Shown: positions 9,236-19,574, numbered from the stretch's first letter. The stretch is 19,574 nucleotides of DNA from Monoraphidium neglectum (GCF_000611645.1 NW_014006909.1:1-19574), one strand, 5' to 3'. A program made the numbers and translations. Notes: a model not told the origin generated them from the sequence alone.

Positions 9236-12200
9236 TCAGAAGTCTTCGTCAAGGGCGAAGGTGTGCAGCTTCCCCTCCAGTCCAGCCATTGGGCCCACCT
9301 TCTGGTACTCACCCACCCTGTGTGGGTTAAGGCAAATGGGGTGGGGCGAACCAACGGGTTGTAATAATGAAAACAGGTGTGGTGCGGCCTTTGATTATGT
9401 GGGACGGCACAAGGTGAAGGTGGCGCATCGACCCCCGCAGGCATCCATTTAGGCGTACGCCTGGCACTGCTGCGATGCCCAGATGCAGCGCGCGCGCACA
9501 CGCAAACACACACGCGCGCGCGCGTGCGCGTGCGCGCGCACGCCTCACGCACACGAGGTGGACAAGTGCATCAGGACACGCAAGTGTCACTGCAAGCGCG
9601 CACACATGCATGCCGGCACACATGCATGCACGTGGTCAAGTTTGCGCATCCAGCCGGCTCGTGTGCGCACGAATAACACACACACGCAGTGTCTGCTGAT
9701 TTATATGCAGGCACATGACACCAATGAGCTCACAACGATTGAGCAGCCGAACCCACCTCTTCTCAAAGAAGTTGGTCTTCCCGGGCAGGCTGATCAGCTC
9801 CATCCAGTCAAAGGGGTTGTGCACTTTGTAGTGCTTCTCGCACCCCAGCGCCACAAGCAGGCGGTCGGCCACGTACTCAATGTACTGCGCCATGAGCGGC
9901 CCATTCATGCCAATCAGGTCCACCGGAATGGCCTGGAGAGTGAGGGGTGTTTGTTGGGGAGGTGTATGTAAAATGTCCACACTGCAAAAGCAAGGGGGCT
10001 GGAGGGTGTGAATAATGATGACAGTGGTACCTGCAGCGTGTCCCGTGCGTGAGCCCACATTTCTTTGCCTTTTAGGCACGATTGATGCTGCATAGCAGGG
10101 GTGGACGCCCGCGGACAGCGAGATTCCCTTGCGTCAAATGGCTTCCGACCTGACTAGATCGCATGGCATCGGACGGTCCAAACCCCAGGCGCCCTCACGT
10201 CGATGACAAACTCCCTCTCAATCGCCACAGCCTCTGTGATGATCTCCAACACCCGCTCCTTGGGGATCTTGTTGTTCAGCATGCTGTGGGACCATGCAGG
10301 TGGCAGAGGGACAGTTCTGTTAGTGAAGATCTTCAACATCAAGAGGGTGAGATGGGTCAAAATGATAACCAGTTCCAATTGTAAGAGGGTCGCGCAGTGC
10401 GCAGGGCTCTCACCTGTCTCGAACAAGTGTGGGTGCCAGCACATGCGCATCTGCCGGTTCAAGCCTGCAAAATGGTGTGTGCCCTGCGTGCCCTCCCCAC
10501 ACCCGGCTTTCTGGCGCACCTGTAGAGCAGGCAGCCAAAGTCGGTGTGCAGGCCCTCGTCACGGCTGATGAGCTCGTTGGAAAAGGTGAGGCCCGGCATG
10601 AGGCCGCGCTTCTTGAGCCAAAAGATGGCGCAGAAGCTGCCGCTGAAGAAGATGCCCTCGACTGCGGCGTAGGCCACCAGCCGCTCGGCGAAGCTCTCAG
10701 AGCTGTCCAAGAGAGTTTGAGAGTGCGTGGGTGTGCGCTCAGAAGCATGTGCATATGAACACTGTGAATGCACAGCTGCACACTGAGCACTGCATGCATG
10801 GGAGTACGTTCGAGCGCAGGTGCACACCAACCCCACATGATGCACGGGCCCAGCGTTTGAACGCCCAAAAATTGGTGTGTTGCTCACACCACACAGCAGG
10901 TGCACGTCCATGCCAGCCGCCACCTGATTCAGTCACAACCGCCAGACTTTCACGTGCACACACCAGGCACGCGCGCGCGTGCCCTGCCGCGTGCCTCCGG
11001 TCCTAGGATGATCGCTCATGCCCGCTCAACCCCCCCTGGTCTGGTCCAATGCGGCATCGCCCTCCGCCTGGCACCTTCCGAAGCCTCGCCTGTCACTCAC
11101 CCCTTGATCCACTTGATCGCCCAGTCGGCCTTCTTCTTAACCACCGGCACGGTGCTGATGGCGTGGAATAGGCGGTCTTTCTCCACGGGGTCCTTGATGT
11201 AGGCGTCGAGCATCAGGCTGTACATCTCTGGGGGTGGTGGGCGCGGGCGCGTCAGGCGTAGGGCAGAGTGAGGCGGGGAGGAGGGGTATATGTCTGGAAA
11301 CGAGAGCAGAAACAAGAACAAACTTGCGGAGGGGAGGATGAGTCGGCTTCAGGAGCGCGATTTGCGCTCAAGAATACGTATGGGTTTTTGACGCCTGGTT
11401 GCTGTGCAGGTTGCCGCTTTGCGTGGGTGCGCGGTGACGGCTTCAGGAGGGCCTGCCAACCTGCGCCGGCTGGTACTGTGAAGGGGCGGGCCGCGCTCAC
11501 CGCTGTGGATGTTCTCAATGGCGATTTGGAACCCGTAAAAGGCGCGCGCCTGCGGCGAGGCCGCGTTTCGGGAGGGATGGGGCACGTGTTGGAAGGGGGT
11601 TGCGTGCAGTAGGGATCATGGCAGCGAGTTGGTGATGAGAAGCGGCATGCACCCCCTGGCCTTGAACACAAGGCGGCGCCCAGGGCCTGCAACAAGGGCA
11701 AGAGAATGCACCCAAGCGCTTTCACAATCACCATCGCGTGCGTTTCCCCCGGCCCACACCCTGATCAAGGGCGCCGAGCGCTGCTGCACGCAGACGCTCT
11801 CGGGCTTGGCAGCCCGCCAGTGTAGGCTGTGCCACGAGCCTCGTCATCGGTCCCCCCAGCACACGCGCTGCTGCTAGCCTTGCTAGCAGCCCCCCTCCCC
11901 CGAGGACACGCTTTTCTGTGCCAAGGCTGTGCTGCGAGCCTTGCTAGCAGACCCCCCACAGAACACGCTTTGCTGTAACAAGGCGGCGCTGCTAGCCTTG
12001 GCTGCCTCACGGCCCACCTCTGGGGCCTGCACCTCCTTCAGAAACCGCGCCCCCAGGTTTTCCAAGACGATGCCGTCGGAGGCGGCGAAGAACGCCAGCA
12101 CATGCAGGATGAAGTGGCGCTCGCCGTCGTTGAGGCTCGTCCAGTGGCGCATGTCGTCCCCGAGGTCGACTTCCTCGGCTGCCAGTTTGTTCATAGATGG

Positions 12201-12807
12201 GTGTGCGTGTGTACTTGTGTGCGTGAGCATGGGTGTGTGCAAGCATGTGAGTTTGTGTGTGCGCACGCGTCCATGTGTGGTTTGTGTTGCAGGGATTCAG
12301 GGGCCTGTGCGAGCAGAGATCAGAGTAGAAGAGGGTGGAAGGCGGGAAGTACCACTGCTGATCACCCCACCGCCGCCGCTGGGACGCGCAGGCAGGTGCA
12401 AAAACGAGTGGCCGCCGCTGCGCAACCGGCGCTGACGCGCCGCGGACTGGCGCGGCGCCGAACCAGTGCGCACCCGTCCAGAAGGACGCCTCTGCCTTCT
12501 TATAGAACTCCCAGATGGTCTGGCGAACGTGCGGGCAGAGAAAGTCAAGTCAATACGGCGGAGCCCCGTGCTGCCCTGGATGCACGGCCCCCTGGCTTCG
12601 TTCGCAGCGGCAGAAGGGGCACTTGCCCGGGGGCAGCTCGGCGGTGCTGGCGGCAGTGAGACCACCTGCAAGGCCTGACTGTGCAATTCAGTACGCTAAC
12701 GCACGCACCTGGTACTTGAGGGGGAACATGCAGTAGCGATCGGGGTTCTCATCCAGCAGCGGCTCGGGGAGCCGCGGCGTCGCCTGCTTCGTCGCAATAC
12801 TGGCCAT
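9236..12807 (-). CDS. RNR2: Ribonucleoside-diphosphate reductase small subunit R2, copy B
   Basis: A second complete R2 gene for dNTP synthesis. Exons: 12807-12709, 12519-12474, 12178-12018, 11549-11501, 11227-11101, 10702-10520, 10283-10199, 9932-9757, 9317-9236. Every exon has the same length and phase as in copy A, so the product is again 335 aa. All key residues are kept: ligands Asp83, Glu114, His117, Glu176, Glu210, His213; radical Tyr121; Trp47, Asp209 and Tyr313; docking tail [10 protein letters not shown] count 45 residue differences from copy A (about 87% identity), clustered in the first 11 residues, in exon 7 (7 of 28) and at the start of exon 8. Introns differ in length and sequence from copy A. 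The start [10 protein letters not shown] aligns with copy A's start; an in-frame ATG three codons upstream (MSS) is an alternative. No frameshift, early stop or lost splice site is seen, so it is unlikely to be a pseudogene. It is the upstream gene of the tandem pair and lies divergent to the F-box gene. Confidence 0.96.
9488..9543. repeat. Alternating purine-pyrimidine (CG/CA) tract
   Basis: Bases 9506-9543 alternate purine and pyrimidine without a break for 38 bases (CA then CG/TG units), and 9488-9504 is a second 17-base alternating run. This is the classic Z-DNA-prone composition. It lies in intron 8 of R2 copy B (9318-9756). Confidence 0.9.
11825..12003. repeat. Imperfect tandem repeat in intron 3 of R2 copy B
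   Basis: A unit of roughly 50-57 bases is repeated about three times with changes. Each unit combines a GGCTGTGC(T/C)(G/A)CGAGCCT-like block, a run of C's, and an ACACGCTTT(T/G)CTGT-like block. The block CTTGCTAGCAG recurs at about 11879 and 11940. An inverted repeat with 9-base arms (GCTGCTAGC, CTT, GCTAGCAGC) lies at 11870-11890. The array ends 14 bases from the donor splice site and makes this intron (468 bp) longer than its copy A partner (283 bp). Confidence 0.7.
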
Positions 12808-14678
12808 GCTGCTCACAATGTCGCGATGCCGCGATCCTGTGATACTATACAATGTCCTGCGAGCCTGGGAACCACTCTTGGAGCGGGCAACAAGTATGGG
12901 GCCGCAACCCGAAAGATCAGCGGTATGCAAATGTGCCAAAATTCAGCGTCTAAGAGGGGATTGGGAATGTTTGTGACCATAAGCTGCGCTGTGACGGCCT
13001 GCATGACCTGGCTGTCGTTGAGGCGACTCGTTGGGTTGGGTGACGCAACATCGCTGCAACAGTCCCGCAACCGCCCTTGACTGGCGCCTTTGCGATGCTT
13101 GCAGGGCACCCCCTTGAGCACTCTGATTTAGGTTGTCCGCCTACTGAGCTCCTGGCTTTGTGTTGCACATCTGTGAAGCAGCATGGGTTCGGGCCAGGGG
13201 TGACTGAGAGGTGGTCGCCTGGCTTTATCATCCGAGCAGGCACCCAACTGTCGTCCCACATGAACTGTAGCCCTTGTAAGCGTCGTGTGAATGGGTGCAC
13301 AGCAGCGCAACGGGGAGATACAACCAGCTTACGGCAGTCCGGGGGTGGCCATTGGGTTGGGCAACGGTATGCACAGTTGCGCAGCTCCTTTTGGCCAGGC
13401 TGCAAGCCCTCAAGCACTCGTCGTGCCTATGCAGGTGTGTGAACCAAATTCAGATTCTCATTTCGGCACTGTCATGTGTGTGTGAAACTGAATGAGCTGT
13501 GTGCGGATCCCCGGTTGAGGCCATTCCCGCCATCGATATTGTCATGCAAAGCAACATCCAGAAGCTCGCACACTTGTTGTCAGGCCCCCCGAGTCTCACC
13601 ATTCAGCACCGCCCCAAGGCAGCTGGCTACTACCACCATGGCCAGTCCAGACAAGGACATGTGCATCTGGGGTTTGGGTCAAGTATTGAATGTGCACGCG
13701 AGAATGGTGCCTGTCATTTCCGCATGTCTGTGGCGTCTGGACTGTCCGGCTGGTGGGGCTTTCAAGTGGCTGGCCCCTAGCATCGGATTGCAAATTCAAG
13801 GCCCCAGGACGAGCAACGGGACCACAGAATGGCACCCCGCTTTAGATGAGGGGTAAGCAGCAGCGACGGGGAAATCACAGCAGTCACAGCAGCAGCGACG
13901 GTGCGTTCAAGCACCAGGCGGTGCAAGAGCAGCATTCGGTGTCTGGTCTAAGCCTCATACCAAGACATTTCTCGGGGCTTGGACAGAGAATGTGACTATG
14001 GGGCCTGTGATTGAACTTAGCACGATCCTGCTGATGAGGTGGGCTGTCAACCGCTGTGCTGGCCGTGAGGGATGCATGCAGTCATGCCCAGTGTGACAAA
14101 GGACAGCTGCGGCACATTTTGCACGAGCGCCGCATTTTCGGGGGCGCACAATCCTTCCCCCAGCAGCTAGGTCATTTCAAAGTTGCATGTTGAATGCGGG
14201 GGAGCGGGCATCAGCAATTCAGCATGTGCGCTCGCAGTCAACACGTGAGTCAAGTGGGATGCCTTCCCATGCAGCGCCGGGGGCACGAAGAAGCCAATTG
14301 CACACTGCAACCTCGTCCTGAATGAAGAAGCTTTGCACAGCCAGCAACAAGCCCGCAGCGGCAGTTTGCGCCCGCTGCGATCTGGCGCTGGTGGGAAGTG
14401 GTATTTTAGTCGAGTAAAGAGTCCAAGACATTGAATCTTACATAAGCAGCCTGTCGTGGATTCAGTCACCCGCTCCTGCTCTGAGCAGCACCAGCCCGCG
14501 CCCAATCACACGGTGGCGCCCGAGTGCTCGTACCTGTAACATAAAGCAATCGCGGCACAGGCGCCATCTGCGCAGCCGCGCGCGCAGCTGCTGTCGCACC
14601 TTGGCGGCAGCAGCACGTTTCACGTCCAGAAGCGTGCGGCGCAACAGCGCATTCGTTCGTGGTCGACGCCCAGCAGCA
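12808..14678. other. Divergent intergenic region between R2 copy B and the F-box gene
   Basis: This 1.9-kb stretch separates two divergent genes, so it should contain both promoters and 5' UTRs. A TATA-like run (TATAGTAT on the minus strand, near 12843-12850) sits about 40 bases upstream of the copy B start codon, too close to be convincing as a TATA box. A CAGCAGCGACGG motif occurs twice near 13858 and 13892. I see no coding exon, RNA gene or mobile element. Confidence 0.45.
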
Positions 14679-16869
14679 ATGAGCCCGCCTGAGGCCGGCG
14701 CCTGCATTCTTTTCCCAGTCCATGCGGCTGTCGGCGAGCTACTACCGTTGGAAGCCTGGCAGAGCGTGCACGAAGTGCTCGGGCCCGGCCCCTTGCTGCG
14801 GGCAGAGGGTGCAGGCGGCAGCGCAGCAATCGCATGGCGCCAACCCTACACACACGCGGAGCACAACGCGATTGCCAGCCGCATCGCGGGCCAGGTGAGC
14901 CGTGGCTAGCGCTCACGAGCCGCTCTGACAGATCTCGCAAGGGGGCGTCGAGCACACACGCATGGCAGATCGTGTCCTGCCTCCATGTTGGCGCCCACCC
15001 CCAGACAGAGTAGACTCACCTTTCTGCTCCTGCGTCTGCTGCTGTCGACACGCAGGCCGTCAGGGGTGACGCCTGCATGTTTGTCAAGGACGCAAGCCCT
15101 GCAGAGCTGCAGGGCCTGCTGAAAGGCAGGCCCCCACATCGGCGCGCCCCAGCCCCTGCTGCCGTGAACCCCTCCGCAAGCGCCTGCGCCAGCTTCGCCA
15201 CGAGCAGCGGCGGAGGCCCTTGCAAGCGTCCGCACGTCTGCTGCTCCGCTGACAATGCATTGGAGCAGGCTGGGGACGCTGCTGGCTGCGATGATGTCAG
15301 CAGCGGCGGCGGCAGCGGCGCCGCCATAGCGCCGTGGCAAGACCTGCCAGCCCACGTCATCGCTGCCGTCGCTCTTGGGCTGGGTGGCTCCGTGGGCCAG
15401 ATCATGCCCCTCATGAGCACGTGCAGGTGGGAATGGGGGGCACTTGAGGGACAGAGCGGCGCACCGCAGCCGCAGGCCCTCGCTGTGCAGCCCCTTTCAC
15501 CGCGCTCGCTGTGCACCTGCTCGTCGCAGCACCTGGCCGCGCTGCTCTGCGCCCGGGCCGTCCCCTGTTTGAGCCTGCCGGCCGCGGCCCGGGCTACCCC
15601 AACCCCGCCTGACCCTCTTTCTCAGGCCACTTTGCCTAGCGGTTTTCCTGCCCCACGCCCCTCCATAACGCCAGGCCCTGGCGGGAGGCTGTCTTGAGCG
15701 ACGACCAGCTGCTCAAGGTGCTGCGCTTCCAGCTGGACGCCCGCGCCCCCTTCCGCAGCAGCCACCGCCCGCCGCCGGCCGCGCTGCGCAGCAGCATCCG
15801 CGGCGGCACGTCGCAGTTTCCGCGCCTTCTGGTCAAGGTGGGTGTTTGGCACGCCCTATACCCACGTTTTCTTGAGTGTTGCTTGCCTTGTACGACAACC
15901 CAGCGAAGCATGGCCTAACGGCTGGCCCACCAGCCTTTTGCCCCACGCACCCATGCACACTCTCTCTTACACACACATATCACACACACAAACGCGGCTG
16001 CACACACCGCTGCATGCGCAGGCGTCTAACCTCGGAAACCTCGGCGCTGTGCTCACCATGGCGCGCCTCCTCGACGCCGCGGCGGGCAGCTCGGAGGCCA
16101 TGCGCCACTGGCGGCGCGCCGCCAAGCTGGGGCACGTCGAGGCGCAGCTGCGGGCCGGGATGGCGTCTTACCACGGCAACTGCGGAGTGGCGCAAGACCC
16201 CGAGGCTGCGGCCATGTGGCTGGGCAAGGCGCTGAAGCAGGTGGGTCACCTTGCGCCATAGCGGGGTGATGCGGGGTGTTTCCAAACGCGCAAGTCTAAG
16301 CCGGGCTGCTCGAACGAGGCGGGTGGTTCCGCTTGACCCTGGCTCGGGCCGGCGCATGTCGCGAGTGTTCAGGGCATGCTTCGCACGCCCAGCCCCTTCT
16401 GGCCGCCACTGGCGCGGCCGGCCATTGTGTCTGGACGTCACGTGTCTGCCAGCTGGCTTGCGCGCCCCTGACGGTGCCGCTTGCACGCACATTTGTTGCG
16501 CCACAGGTCCAGCCCGACCTGGAGGCGTCCCGCCGCCAGGGCAACTCGCAAGGGACGCCGCGCCGCGGCGACGGGACCGCCGCTGCCGCCGCCGCCGGCC
16601 CGGGCGCGGCCGCAGGCGGCGCCGGTGGTGGCGACGGCGGCGGCTGCGCGGCGGCGGTGGACGTCGGCATGCGGCAGCGGGTTCTGCGGGAGGCCGCGCT
16701 CGTGCTCGCGTTCCTGCACTTGGACGGCGAGGGCGTGGCGCGCGACAGGGCGCGCGCGTGCCTGCTGTTCAAGGCTGCGGCGGGCGCGGGCTGCGCGGAA
16801 GCTGCGAAGAACCTGGGGACCATTTTCCGGACCGGGCAATATGGCGACAGCTGCGCCTGGGGGGAGTGA
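14679..16869 (+). CDS. F-box protein with Sel1-like repeats
   Basis: Five exons: 14679-14894, 15056-15426, 15675-15837, 16022-16240, 16507-16869 (TGA), predicted 443 aa. All introns are GT-AG and joins keep frame (phases 0, 2, 0, 0). Residues 165-201 form an F-box: PWQDLPAHVIAAVALGLGG, then a STCRPWREAV end, the join falling at the 15426/15675 intron. Exon 4 (271-323) carries a Sel1/TPR-like repeat with the typical YHGNCGVAQDPEAAAMWLGK core; exon 5 carries another around residues 385-437 (LHLDGEGVARDRARACLLFK). An Ala/Gly-rich linker at about 340-375 separates them. By family knowledge, the F-box would bind SKP1 in an SCF ubiquitin ligase and the Sel1 repeats would recruit the target; plants have F-box/Sel1 proteins of this order (At1g70590 type). 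The first 160 residues match nothing I recognise, and exon 1 is the least certain part. No TGTAA signal was found downstream. The target is unknown. Confidence 0.78.
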
Positions 16870-17892
16870 CACGCCGCGTCCCTTAAGGCGCGGAAGGGCC
16901 GTCTGCTTGCCCGCTATTACGTGTGGTGGGGGTGCCGCGGATTGAACAGGGCGATGGCAGGGGATGCGCGCCGGGCACCACAGCCCAAGGTCTCACGCGT
17001 GACGGGAGGGTGCCACCAGAGGAGCCATATGGGACCCTGTCCAGCTTGATTGGAACTCGCACGGAGCCTATTTGCGGCCCCTGCTGGCCCCCACGGTCGC
17101 CACGCTGCGGGCTCCATCCCCGTTTGAAACATGGAGCCTTTCGGGAGGTTACTATCAGCGTGTGGGAGGCTTGTGTATACGTTGCGCTGTTGCAGCTGTT
17201 GATACATGTGCATGTTTTACCTTTCTGTGGTATGTTGTTGGTCGCCGCTGCGATCTGTATGTGTGTGTGAGGAACCCTTGCGAACCCCTGCGGGCGTCGT
17301 GACGCGGCCGGACCCCTCTGGTTGACGCCTGCAGCGAATCTGTGAGGGCTTCACCACGCACCCTCTGGCGCTGGTAGAGCTGTGGCCTCTACAAAATGTA
17401 CAATATGTCATAAGCCGCTGGAAATGCGGTTGCGGCCTTGATTTTCCGACTATCACTGGGGCTTGAACGGTAATCATCACTTGCCTACTCCGGGCTTTTC
17501 AAACACCTGGAAAGTTCGCAATTTGCCCCGAACGACGGCTCTCACAGAAAAGGGCGGGGCGGTGGCAGTTGTCGGGAGTTTTGGGCACTCTCGAAAAAGG
17601 GCGATTGCGCGTTGGTCCCGTTCAGCAGCGTATGATAGAGAGAGAGAGAGATTTGATAGGTTATACACTGTCAAAATACACCACTTTCGCTGATAGTCCA
17701 ACCAACCACGCAACAGCCCGCATCTGTGAACAGTCTCCACAACGTGTCGTGACGGGCCTCATACACTTTTTGACCGTTTTATCTCATTGCAAGAGGCGAT
17801 CCTCGCAGACTCCGACCACCAGATCGTGTCGGCAGCGGTCCGCGGCTCGACACAAATCGCAACCCGTAAACAGACAATAGCTTGTGTTCCTG
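16870..17892. other. 3' UTR of F-box gene and upstream region of PPR gene
   Basis: About 1 kb without a supported gene between two plus-strand genes. It holds the F-box 3' UTR (no TGTAA seen) and the promoter or 5' UTR of the PPR gene. A short (GA) run lies near 17637-17651. Upstream noncoding exons of the PPR gene could lie here but cannot be shown. Confidence 0.45.
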
Positions 17893-19574
17893 ATGCTGCA
17901 CTCTAATCGGCTCATGTTTTCGGAGGTCCGCGCCAACGATTGCGTGGGCGCGCGCCCGCCAGGCGGAATCGCCTTGCGGGCGCCGCCCGGCTGCGGACCT
18001 ACGTCGAACGAGTCGCAGTCGTCAGACCAGACCTTACTCGACGCTTCAGGCCAAGCCATCATGTTTGACGCCCCTCCCGCGCCCGCCGCGGCGTGCGCGG
18101 GCGCGCGGGGCGCGGGCTGTGCCGCCAACAACACCGCGCACCCGCTCACCTGCACGCAAGGCGCCGGCGGCGACGCAGGGGCCGGGTTTGACAGCGGCGA
18201 GACCAACGCGAGCGACCTCAGCAACTCGGCCTCCGGCGCCAACAACGCCGCCGCGCATCGCAGCAGCGGCGCCAACGCGCAGCCCCGTGGCGGCAACACC
18301 GGCGGCGGCAGCGGCGGCCACCGTCACGCGCGCCCCAGCGGGTACCGGCGCCTGTGGGCCGCGGTCTGCGGCCCCGACGGCGCCCCCGGCGGCGACCGCG
18401 GCGGCGGCGGCGCCTTCGGCCACCGCGGCGGCTCAGACCCCGGCGCGGCCGCCGCGTCGTGGCGCGACGTCTCTGTTGAGGAGCTCATCCGCGGCGTGCA
18501 GGCGCTGCCCGCGTCGGCACCGGCCGGGGACGCGGTGCGGGCGGGGCTCGCCTACCTGGACAGCCGCGCGTTTGCCGCACTCCTGAAGGGCCTCTCCAAG
18601 GCTGGCCTGGGCAACCGGGCCATGGAGCTTTTTGATGATGTCAGGCGCGTGCCCTTGGATAATAATCCATGCACTGGCAGCCGGTGCGCTGACGAGGCGG
18701 GGGCCGGCCGCCCGGCCGCACGGGGCCGGCGGCTCGCATCACTGACGGGCGCTCCCCATGCTTCTTGAATCACCCCTAGTGTTTCGCATGCTTACATATC
18801 TGCCCCCACCGCCACCCCCTCCATGATGACCGACTCTCACCTGTGCTGCCCCGTGTCCACCTCCCCTGCCCCGAAGGTCCCTGGAGAATTCAAACGAGCT
18901 GTCGCACCTCGCTGACGTGTACACCTACACCACCGCCATCAGCCAGTGCTCGTCGCACCACCAGCTGCGGCGCGCGCTCGAGCTCGTTTCCGAGATGCGC
19001 GCCCGCAAGGTCGCGCTGAACGTGCACACCTACAGGTGTGCCTGCCGCCCCGCGGGCGGCTTGGGCTGTTTTGGGCGCTGCGGCACATGGGCAGCCAGGG
19101 GGGGCGGGGGTGGCAACCGCCTCGAGACGACGCCACCCCAAGGCTCCCCTGCCAGGGAGGCTCAAAGGACCGGCACCCCACGGCCTCGCCCTTACACCTC
19201 TGCAGCCACATACCCCCCGGCCCACCGCTGAGACACACACTGAAATACATACACATGGCCCACGACCCACCCTACCTCATCGCAACTCCTCCCGCTGCCC
19301 AATCCGCACCCTTTGACGCAGCGCCCTGCTCAACGTGTGCCTCAAGTGCAACGAGCTGGACCTGGCACTGGACATCTACCAGCAGGCGCGCCTCACGTTT
19401 GATCATGTGTCTTTTTGTGAGAAGGGGGTTCTTGGGGGGAGTTGCAAGGCACCGACTGGGGTGGGGGCGGGGGAGGGGAGCGGTGAAACGTAGGGTTCAG
19501 GGTTCAAGATAGAAGCGGAGGGCGGGCAAGATGGTTTGTAATTGGTGGGGGGGCATGTGGCCGGTGATGTGAGC
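17893..19574 (+). CDS. Pentatricopeptide-repeat (PPR) protein, 3' partial
   Basis: Proposed exons are 17893-18644, 18877-19035 and from 19322 on; the rest lies beyond the window. PPR proteins are helical-repeat RNA binders that mostly act on chloroplast or mitochondrial transcripts. Three consecutive motifs are visible: residues about 223-251 (AFAALLKGLSKAGLGNRAME), 264-299 (DVYTYTTAISQC, then RRALELVSEMRARKVALN) and from 300 (VHTYSALLNVCLKCNELDLA, then LDIYQQAR). The style is like organelle PPRs such as algal MRL1, but orthology cannot be judged. The first 185 residues are low-complexity and Gly/Ala/Asn/His-rich, and may include a targeting peptide. ATG 17893 is the first in-frame ATG; 17914 (MFSEV) is an alternative. 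The best join of exons 1 and 2 uses a GC donor at 18645 (AG|GCGCGT) with acceptor AAG at 18876; a GT donor at 18649 with acceptor at 18886 also keeps frame but drops three residues. The end of exon 3 (19385, 19397 or 19406) is undecided. Confidence 0.75.

Noticed and set aside
4171..12807. One R2 copy being a pseudogene or an assembly duplicate.
   Set aside because: Both copies have intact frames, splice sites and active-site residues, and their introns and many codons differ.
16296..16823. Long Arg/Ala/Pro-rich minus-strand frame opposite the last F-box exon.
   Set aside because: It mirrors the GC-rich Sel1-repeat coding exon and has no independent protein signature.

Overview
The window looks like nuclear DNA of a green alga (Chlorophyta). 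It is GC-rich, with short exons split by introns of about 190-500 bp. Donors are mostly GTGAGT or GTGCGT type, 3' ends carry TGTAA-type poly(A) signals, and the protein families (plant-like ribonucleotide reductase R2, F-box/Sel1, PPR) fit. No prokaryotic operon logic, rRNA, tRNA or CRISPR array was seen. The species cannot be named from the sequence alone.

Layout: (1) 1-949, plus strand: the last three exons of a Lys/Glu-rich coiled-coil protein that starts outside the window, followed by a 3' UTR with TGTAA at 1287-1291. (2) 2211-3152, minus strand: a probable secreted, cysteine-rich protein of no recognised family, in two exons; its intron holds a 29-bp near-perfect palindrome. (3) 4171-7605 and 9236-12807, both minus strand: two complete nine-exon genes for the small (R2) subunit of class I ribonucleotide reductase, in head-to-tail tandem. 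Both are predicted at 335 aa, with the same intron positions and phases and 45 differences counted by eye (about 87% identity); their introns are not obviously similar. (4) 14679-16869, plus strand: a five-exon F-box plus Sel1-repeat protein, divergent from the second R2 gene. (5) 17893-19574, plus strand: the start of a pentatricopeptide-repeat (PPR) protein that runs off the window, probably with a GC-AG first intron.

The centre of interest is the R2 tandem. Both copies keep every iron ligand, the radical tyrosine, the radical-transfer residues and the C-terminal tail that docks on the large subunit, so both look functional and could supply dNTPs under different conditions. The other genes have no evident biochemical link. 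An F-box protein next to R2 is suggestive, because animal R2 is degraded through an SCF F-box protein, but that link is speculation.

The spaces between genes (950-2210, 3153-4170, 7606-9235, 12808-14678, 16870-17892) hold UTRs and promoters; no further genes could be supported there.
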